This document shows, piece after piece, positions 32,598-37,364 of a DNA stretch of 37,364 bases. This DNA is from an uncultured Arcanobacterium sp. (GTDB lineage Bacteria; Actinomycetota; Actinomycetes; Actinomycetales; Actinomycetaceae): NCBI GenBank assembly GCA_945874735.1, contig CAMCHI010000012.1, positions 1-37,364 on the forward strand, read 5' to 3'. Position 1 is the stretch's first letter. Each line of letters begins with the position of its first letter. Both the position numbers and the translations under genes were made by a program. The notes under the pieces are model-generated. The model had not been told where the DNA came from. It searched no databases and was given only the letters and a program-made list of their open reading frames with translations.

Positions 32598-34729
32598 CCG
32601 ACATCGGAGAAGAACTAACCGATCCGGCTTTGGATTACCATGCGTTAAATGCGCAGTTGAATTTATATGATCAAGATGGAAAAATTCAATTTGATGCAGA
32701 CCGTATGGCTACTCGTCAATACTTCTTGCAACACGTAAACAAAAATACCGTGTACTTCCACGACCTAGAAGAAAAAATGAATTACCTCGTGGAAGAAGGC
32801 TACTATGAAAAGCACGTACTAGACCAGTATGAGTTCAGCTTTATCAAGAGCCTATACAAAGAATGTTATGCGCATAAGTTCCGTTTCCCCACTTTCTTAG
32901 GTGCTTTTAAGTACTACACTTCTTATACACTTAAAACTTTCGATGGTACTCGTTACTTAGAACGATATGAAGACCGAGTATGCATGGTGGCATTAACATT
33001 GGCGGAGGGCAATGAAGAACGTGCCCGTGCATTAATGACGGAAATTATCACCGGACGTTTCCAGCCAGCCACCCCTACTTTCCTAAATGCTGGCAAAGCT
33101 GCACGAGGTGAATTGGTATCCTGTTTCTTATTGCGAGTAGAAGACAACATGGAGTCTATCTCACGGGCAATTAATTCTTCTTTACAGCTCTCCAAGCGCG
33201 GAGGAGGAGTGGCTCTTAACCTCTCTAACCTTCGTGAAATGGGCGCACCGATTAAGAAAATCCAGAACCAATCTTCTGGAGTTAATCCAGTAATGAAACT
33301 ACTGGAAGACGCTTTCTCTTATGCTAACCAATTAGGAGCACGTCAAGGTGCAGGTGCGGTTTATCTACATGCCCATCACCCAGACATTATGCGTTTCTTA
33401 GACACCAAACGAGAAAACGCAGACGAAAAAATCCGTATCAAAACGCTATCTTTGGGTGTAATCGTGCCGGATGTGACTTTCGAGTTAGCAAAACGCAATG
33501 CGGATATGTATTTATTCTCCCCTTACGATGTAGAACGAGTCTACGGGATGCCGTTTACTGAAATCTCGGTGACGGAAAAGTATGAAGAAATGGTAAACGA
33601 TAAGCGCATTAGAAAATCTAAAATTAACGCGCGTCATTTCTTCCAGACTTTAGCTGAGTTGCAATTTGAGTCGGGTTATCCTTATATCGTATTTGAAGAT
33701 ACAGTAAATCGCCTAAACCCAATTGAGGGCAGAATTACTATGTCTAATCTTTGCTCTGAAATTCTACAAGTATCCACTCCGTCTGAATTTAACCCTGATC
33801 TTACTTATAAGACAGTAGGCAAAGACATATCTTGCAACCTAGGCTCTCTTAACATTGCAAAAACGATGGACTCGCCAGATTTTGGAAATACCATCTCCAC
33901 TGCAATCCGTGCTTTAACCGCTGTATCTGATCAATCAGATATTTCCTCAGTGCCTTCCATTGAGCGCGGAAATCGTATGTCACACGCCATCGGATTAGGG
34001 CAAATGAACTTGCACGGATACTTAGGGCGTGAACGGATTCACTACGGTAGTGAAGAAGCTTTAGACTTTGTAAATATTTACTTTTATACCGTGGTATATC
34101 ATGCTATTCGGGCATCTATGGAAATTGCGAAAGAGCGCGGTGAAACATTCCATAACTTTGCTAACTCAGATTACGCAAAAGGTACTTTTTTCGATAAATA
34201 CATTGAAAAAGTTTGGGAGCCCCAAACCCAGCGGGTGAAAGAACTCTTTGCGCATATCGAGATACCTACCCGAACAGATTGGCAAGAATTGCGCGCAGCC
34301 GTGCAAAAGTATGGAATGTACAACCAGAACTTGCAAGCCATTCCGCCTACTGGTTCTATCTCGTATATTAATAATTCCACTTCGTCTATCCACCCGATCG
34401 TATCGCGTATCGAGATTCGTAAAGAAGGCAAAATTGGGCGGGTATATTATCCAGCTGCTTACATGACTAATGATAATTTAGAGTATTATCGTGATGCCTA
34501 TGAAATTGGCCCTCAAGCCATTATCGACACCTATGCGGTAGCCACCCAACACGTAGACCAAGGTTTATCCTTAACCTTGTTCTACCCCGATACCGTAACT
34601 ACCCGTGATGTAAATAAAAACTATATTTACGCTTGGAAGAAAGGTATTAAGACCCTCTACTATATGCGTATCCGGCAACAAGCTTTAGAAGGTACTGAAG
34701 TAGAAGGTTGTGTATCTTGTATGCTCTAA
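32582..34729 (+). CDS. nrdE: Class Ib ribonucleoside-diphosphate reductase alpha subunit
   Basis: 715 residues from a TTG start inside the end of nrdI (GGAAG five bases upstream). It lacks the ATP-cone, as class Ib enzymes do, opening [13 protein letters not shown]. Redox-active cysteines Cys181 (VSCFLL) and Cys418 (SCNLGSL), thiyl-radical Cys391 (SNLCSEI), and the C-terminal CVSCML pair (Cys710, Cys713) that is re-reduced by NrdH are all present; the radical-transfer tyrosines are in the RIRQQALEG-proximal YYMR region. Reduces ribonucleotides to deoxyribonucleotides with NrdF. No nrdF follows: the next gene is on the opposite strand, so the beta subunit must be encoded elsewhere. Confidence 0.97.
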   Translation: MDTTLTDIGEELTDPALDYHALNAQLNLYDQDGKIQFDADRMATRQYFLQHVNKNTVYFHDLEEKMNYLVEEGYYEKHVLDQYEFSFIKSLYKECYAHKFRFPTFLGAFKYYTSYTLKTFDGTRYLERYEDRVCMVALTLAEGNEERARALMTEIITGRFQPATPTFLNAGKAARGELVSCFLLRVEDNMESISRAINSSLQLSKRGGGVALNLSNLREMGAPIKKIQNQSSGVNPVMKLLEDAFSYANQLGARQGAGAVYLHAHHPDIMRFLDTKRENADEKIRIKTLSLGVIVPDVTFELAKRNADMYLFSPYDVERVYGMPFTEISVTEKYEEMVNDKRIRKSKINARHFFQTLAELQFESGYPYIVFEDTVNRLNPIEGRITMSNLCSEILQVSTPSEFNPDLTYKTVGKDISCNLGSLNIAKTMDSPDFGNTISTAIRALTAVSDQSDISSVPSIERGNRMSHAIGLGQMNLHGYLGRERIHYGSEEALDFVNIYFYTVVYHAIRASMEIAKERGETFHNFANSDYAKGTFFDKYIEKVWEPQTQRVKELFAHIEIPTRTDWQELRAAVQKYGMYNQNLQAIPPTGSISYINNSTSSIHPIVSRIEIRKEGKIGRVYYPAAYMTNDNLEYYRDAYEIGPQAIIDTYAVATQHVDQGLSLTLFYPDTVTTRDVNKNYIYAWKKGIKTLYYMRIRQQALEGTEVEGCVSCML

Positions 34730-34758
34730 AAATTAAGTAAAACTAATTTTAACCTACT

Positions 34759-34811
34759 AATAGTTAGAGAGCCTAGGTTACTAAAATAGTAACCTAGGCT
34801 CTCTAACTATT
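34759..34811. terminator. Very long perfect hairpin between convergent nrdE and acyltransferase genes
   Basis: Arms 34759-34783 and 34787-34811 pair perfectly over 25 bases with a loop of three As. The stem contains CCTAGG. T runs on both sides are short, so termination would rely on the stem itself. Serves both converging genes. Confidence 0.8.
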
Positions 34812-34819
34812 TACCTTAG

Positions 34820-36349
34820 TTATTTTTGTTTCTTGTTACGTGCCACTAAATTGGTAAATTTACTCAACAAAAACTCTAACGGACCTTTTTGTACCCAGAA
34901 ACTTAAAATAAAACAAGGTGGTATTAAGGCGAGTAACAGCCAGAAAAATCCACTTACTTCTGCATTATTGAAAGTATCAGGGAATAAACTCAGTAATACG
35001 ATATGCGATACATAAGCCGTTAAAGACATAGAGCCTAAAACAGCTAAAGGTTGTAACAATATACGCACATATCGTTCCGCTCGCAGTAACAAACCTAAGA
35101 GAGTTAAGGAAATTCCCAAAGCTCCTAAAATCTCGAAAGAAGTATTAGTGTGCGGATCTGAGGTGAAAAAAGTATAAAGTTCTGGCGCTATTATCTCTTG
35201 GGCAGGATCATCAGCCATAGTTTTTAGAGAAGTAGGATTAGATAAAGTGTCTAAACTGAGGTTGTAGTAGAAATCATCTGTCGACATTTCTGTGCCGTAA
35301 TTAATCATCTTCTCAACCGCATTTAATTCTTGCAACATATGTTCGCGGGTAGTTTTTAGAATTTCTAGCGATACAGGGTCATTTAAATTATTGATGTAAG
35401 ACGACTCGAAGCCAGCTGGAACTTCCGATACCTTTTCCCCTAACATCCCTCCCGTCTGCGCTATCCCCTCTCCTGAGGCAGCATATGCCATTTCAGTATC
35501 TGGAGTTTTAGCAAAAGTATGCGTAGCACCCCAAGAAACGCCGTAAGCTACTGCGGCAATAAGCACTCCAGCAATAATTAAACGCAACTGCACAAGCTGA
35601 CTGCGTAAATTCATTCGTCCTACAGCCAAGCCAAAAATAACTACTGCTAAATAGGACAAACCAGGATACATACCTGTAATAAAAGCAGTGGTGAATAATT
35701 GTCCGGTAGCGTCTCCACTATCCAATCCTAGTTGCAAAGCTAAATTAGCCCACACTAACAATTGCACTACTTGGGGCCCGATTAGTGCTAAAAGAGAAGC
35801 AGAAATAAGTAAGGTTTTCACGCGCAGTTCTAAAAACAAAATGCCTATCAAAAACCAGATTGCATAATAACCAAGAATAATTGCTATATTGTGTTCCAGC
35901 AGGTAAAGCAAAGCAGTGATAAAGAATAAAGCGATAGAACGCCCTACAATACGTAGTTTAGCTGTCTGCATGGCAGTGCCAGTATAAGGCACATTACGAC
36001 CCGATAATATCGCTAAAGAAATACCGGCTAAGAAAGCGAACAGTAATGCAGATCTGCCTTTAGGAATTTCGTTTAAGATTTGTTCCCAATAAGAAGTAGG
36101 GGCAATGAAAGTGGCATGTGCCCAAAACATTCCCAATATGGCTATACCACGAGCTAAGTCGATAGCTAGTATCCGTCCTCCATAGCGATTAGATGAAGCA
36201 GTAGCGGAAGATGCCATGCCCGCATCTGCCTGCTCTGCTATAGAATTAGGAAGCTGACAGTTGCTTGTTTGGGAGGGTAATGACTCCGTGGGAGTATCTG
36301 GCAAAGAAGTTGGAGCTGAATTCAAAGGGGTTAAATCTTGTGTGACCAT
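34820..36349 (-). CDS. Multi-pass membrane protein, DUF418/DUF1624 acyltransferase-like
   Basis: 509 residues. A polar Pro/Ser/Thr-rich N-terminus (about 50 residues) leads to RILAIDLARGIAILGMFWAHA, the start of the heparan-alpha-glucosaminide N-acetyltransferase-like (DUF1624) domain, then about ten hydrophobic helices. An extracytoplasmic loop (about residues 275-375) separates the last helices, which include LGSMSLTAYVSHIVLL, the DUF418-type C-terminal signature. The family is thought to O- or N-acetylate surface glycans or to transport acyl groups, but the substrate is not known. A 14-bp inverted repeat lies in its promoter region. Confidence 0.82.
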   Translation of the reverse strand: MVTQDLTPLNSAPTSLPDTPTESLPSQTSNCQLPNSIAEQADAGMASSATASSNRYGGRILAIDLARGIAILGMFWAHATFIAPTSYWEQILNEIPKGRSALLFAFLAGISLAILSGRNVPYTGTAMQTAKLRIVGRSIALFFITALLYLLEHNIAIILGYYAIWFLIGILFLELRVKTLLISASLLALIGPQVVQLLVWANLALQLGLDSGDATGQLFTTAFITGMYPGLSYLAVVIFGLAVGRMNLRSQLVQLRLIIAGVLIAAVAYGVSWGATHTFAKTPDTEMAYAASGEGIAQTGGMLGEKVSEVPAGFESSYINNLNDPVSLEILKTTREHMLQELNAVEKMINYGTEMSTDDFYYNLSLDTLSNPTSLKTMADDPAQEIIAPELYTFFTSDPHTNTSFEILGALGISLTLLGLLLRAERYVRILLQPLAVLGSMSLTAYVSHIVLLSLFPDTFNNAEVSGFFWLLLALIPPCFILSFWVQKGPLEFLLSKFTNLVARNKKQK

Positions 36350-36392
36350 GTTTCAATACTAGCTAAGAAAATTTTTTATATATTACTGCTGG

Positions 36393-36452
36393 AGTATTAA
36401 ATAGTTGTAGAGATATAAATTTAGAATAAAGCAACTGAAACTATTTAATACT
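36393..36452. repeat. Perfect 14-bp inverted repeat upstream of the acyltransferase gene
   Basis: AGTATTAAATAGTT (36393-36406) is repeated inverted at 36439-36452, with 32 AT-rich bases between. It lies 44-103 bases before the gene start, so could be an operator or an mRNA-leader hairpin; being at the border to accessory DNA, it could also mark an element end. Confidence 0.6.
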
Positions 36453-36501
36453 GTGTATTTTATTAGTTTGTGGGGCTAAGGTAGCTCGATCGTCTACCTC
36501 A

Positions 36502-36603
36502 TCAGGGGGAGTACGGGTGTATTTTCTCCTTACGGCCGAAAATCTCCACTTGCAAGTTTGCCTTTTTATTGCGTTCTCGCTTTTTACTTCCAAGACACCT
36601 CAA
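36502..36603 (-). other. Short protein-like open frame behind brnA, unassigned
   Basis: A 33-codon frame (TTG start possible, ending TGA) reads LGSKKRERNKKANLQVEIFG then RKEKIHPYSP. Its composition is protein-like, but start and ribosome-binding site are poor and it overlaps the end of brnA. It may be the remnant of a mobile-element gene; I recognise no family. Confidence 0.25.
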
Positions 36604-36814
36604 GGTTTCGGTTGTTCGCTACGCAGTCCCTGAGGTAAAGATTAATCAATGTTTGGTATGGAATACCTGTACTTTCCGCTTTGCTCTTAAAATAAATAAT
36701 TATATTTTCATCAAGGTTAATTGTAATAGGCTTTTTAATAGTCCTTACATACGGATTTTTTATTGCTTTGCTAAAATCAAATTCTTTTTCTAAAAATTCA
36801 TCTCTTTCTTTCAT
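36584..36814 (-). CDS. BrnA-like antitoxin
   Basis: 76 residues. KKPITINLDENIIIYFKSKAES followed by GIPYQTLINLYLRDCV is the ribbon-helix-helix (CopG/Arc-like) pattern seen in BrnA antitoxins; the N-terminal part (FDFSKAIKNPYV) matches the usual toxin-binding lead. The start overlaps the brnT stop by four bases. Antitoxin binds BrnT and represses the pair's promoter. Codons are more AT-rich than in neighbours, consistent with acquisition. Confidence 0.85.
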   Translation of the reverse strand: MKERDEFLEKEFDFSKAIKNPYVRTIKKPITINLDENIIIYFKSKAESTGIPYQTLINLYLRDCVANNRNLEVSWK

Positions 36815-37095
36815 CGTCTGATACTCCTTTCATAACCCGCTTTTTCTTTTGCAGTAGCTTTTCTTGATGAAATAATACGAATAATTGTTTCTTTACGAAT
36901 ACAATGCACTACAAGAAGAATTTTACCTTTATCGCTCCGACCAAGAATACGAAATCTATCTTCATTCTCCGAATGTAATTTGTCGTATTCCAATAGTGCT
37001 TGCTCATCATAAAATACCGTTTGTGCTTCTTCAAAGGCTATGCCGTGTTTTTGTTTATTGACTTGATTTTTATTTTCATCCCATTCAAATGTCAT
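36811..37095 (-). CDS. BrnT-like ribonuclease toxin
   Basis: 94 residues from the ATG at 37095 (AAAGG upstream; the frame reaches 37128, which lies upstream of the TATAAT box). MTFEWDENKNQVNKQKHGIAFEEAQTVF is the BrnT signature, followed by RFRILGRSDKGKILLVVHC and IRIISSRKATAKEKAGYE, with the conserved Arg/Ser-Arg-Lys residues of this RelE-fold RNase. It inhibits translation when freed from BrnA. Gene order toxin then antitoxin is usual for this system. The pair is a complete type II module. Confidence 0.93.
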   Translation of the reverse strand: MTFEWDENKNQVNKQKHGIAFEEAQTVFYDEQALLEYDKLHSENEDRFRILGRSDKGKILLVVHCIRKETIIRIISSRKATAKEKAGYERSIRR

Positions 37096-37119
37096 TGTTT
37101 CACTGCCTTTTATAAATAT

Positions 37120-37125
37120 ATTATA
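37120..37125 (-). promoter_or_regulatory. -10 box of the brnTA promoter
   Basis: On the minus strand a perfect TATAAT lies 25 bases before ATG 37095. The AT-rich DNA upstream has no clear TTGACA. BrnA would be expected to bind here. Confidence 0.5.
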
Positions 37126-37221
37126 CATATAAAATAAATATAAATCAGTATAAATAGAGTTAAACGGCGAAGCCGTCCATCAGCTTCCTTAAACGGCGGC
37201 GGGCGTTTATAGGAACGGGGC

Positions 37222-37264
37222 TATACCAAAACACCCCTCCCTATTGAACGGTAGGGAGGGGGGG
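37222..37264 (-). terminator. Terminator of the gene at the right edge
   Basis: CCCCTCCCTA (37234-37243) pairs with TAGGGAGGGG (37252-37261) around eight bases. On the minus strand it is followed by TGTTTTGG, a fair terminator right after the stop at 37273. Confidence 0.65.
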
Positions 37265-37272
37265 GGTAGTTT

Positions 37273-37364
37273 TCAGTCTTGTTTTTTCAGATCTGTTCTT
37301 GCTCCGCGTCCCGGACGATTTTTGATCCATTCTTCTACTGTTTCTGGTAGCCAAGCGCGTATAG
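37273..37364 (-). CDS. C-terminal end of an unidentified protein (cut by window edge)
   Basis: The last 29 codons of a minus-strand frame read IRAWLPETVEEWI then KNRPGRGARTDLKKQD and a TGA stop. The W-x-E-E-W-I and RPGRGARTDL pattern resembles the tail of small helix-turn-helix or mobile-element DNA-binding proteins, but this is only an impression. The following hairpin fits a real gene end. The rest lies outside the window. Confidence 0.5.
   Translation of the reverse strand, partial: IRAWLPETVEEWIKNRPGRGARTDLKKQD

Noticed and set aside
36480-36600. Insertion sequence at the left border of the accessory segment
   Set aside because: No transposase reading frame and no target-site duplication was found around the hairpin.
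1-37364. CRISPR array
   Set aside because: No regularly spaced direct repeats were seen; tandem repeats are confined to low-complexity protein linkers.

Overview
The window looks like a chromosomal segment of an actinobacterium with unusually AT-leaning DNA for the phylum (judged by eye, not counted). Actinobacterial signatures are CrgA, a DUF3662-FHA protein (FhaA), the linked set fhaA-fhaB-PP2C-rodA-pbpA-pknB, a class E sortase, a FurA-like regulator with an actinobacterial N-terminus, and a cell-wall protease whose sorting motif is LAATG. A member of the Actinomycetaceae is my best guess from style and base composition; the species is not identifiable by reading alone.

Layout. 1-248: the 3' end of a MATE efflux gene that appears broken. 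468-5870: a very large secreted, wall-anchored subtilisin (S8) protease. 5978-8089: a GT4 glycosyltransferase and a spermidine-synthase-like protein. 8108-11287: a conserved near-origin block (small membrane protein, cyclophilin, rhomboid protease, CrgA, class E sortase, 50-aa membrane protein). 11592-19400 (minus): the cell-shape/phosphosignalling operon in the transcription order fhaA, fhaB, PP2C phosphatase, rodA, pbpA, an unknown 75-aa gene, pknB, mostly joined by overlapping stop/start codons. 19718-19804: tRNA-Leu(CAG) with a strong terminator. 19939-23057: a redox module of two Rrf2 regulators, each beside an NAD(P)-dependent oxidoreductase. 23398-29647: nadE, a TRIC-type channel, a zinc macrodomain hydrolase, RNase HI, a FrnE-like DsbA protein and an S9 oligopeptidase. 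29824-31100 (minus): an MTA/SAH nucleosidase and a Fur-family regulator. 31101-31824: a long gene-free region with a cluster of DnaA boxes and a pair of NrdR boxes. 31825-34729: nrdH-nrdI-nrdE, class Ib ribonucleotide reductase without nrdF. 34820-36349: a multi-pass membrane acyltransferase-like protein. 36500-37364: an accessory segment with a BrnT/BrnA toxin-antitoxin pair and the end of another gene.

How the parts work together. The central operon couples peptidoglycan synthesis and elongation (RodA with a class B PBP) to Ser/Thr phosphorylation (PknB, PP2C, two FHA readers). CrgA, just outside, is a divisome protein. The class E sortase is the expected enzyme to anchor the LAATG protease at the left edge. 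The nrd operon carries two layers of likely control: an NrdR box pair with 31-bp periodicity at the promoter and, further upstream, four perfect DnaA boxes, linking dNTP supply to replication. The Rrf2 module shares ACTTGT/ACAAGT half-sites and is probably autoregulated. Many genes (glycosyltransferase, ppiA, nadE, ptrB, mtnN, fur) have a -10-like hexamer 6-7 bases before the start codon and no Shine-Dalgarno, suggesting widespread leaderless transcription.

The most unusual observations are the DnaA-box cluster upstream of nrdHIE, the mirrored Rrf2/oxidoreductase island, the unknown 75-aa protein translationally coupled between pbpA and pknB, and the altered ADP-ribose-binding loop of the zinc macrodomain protein.
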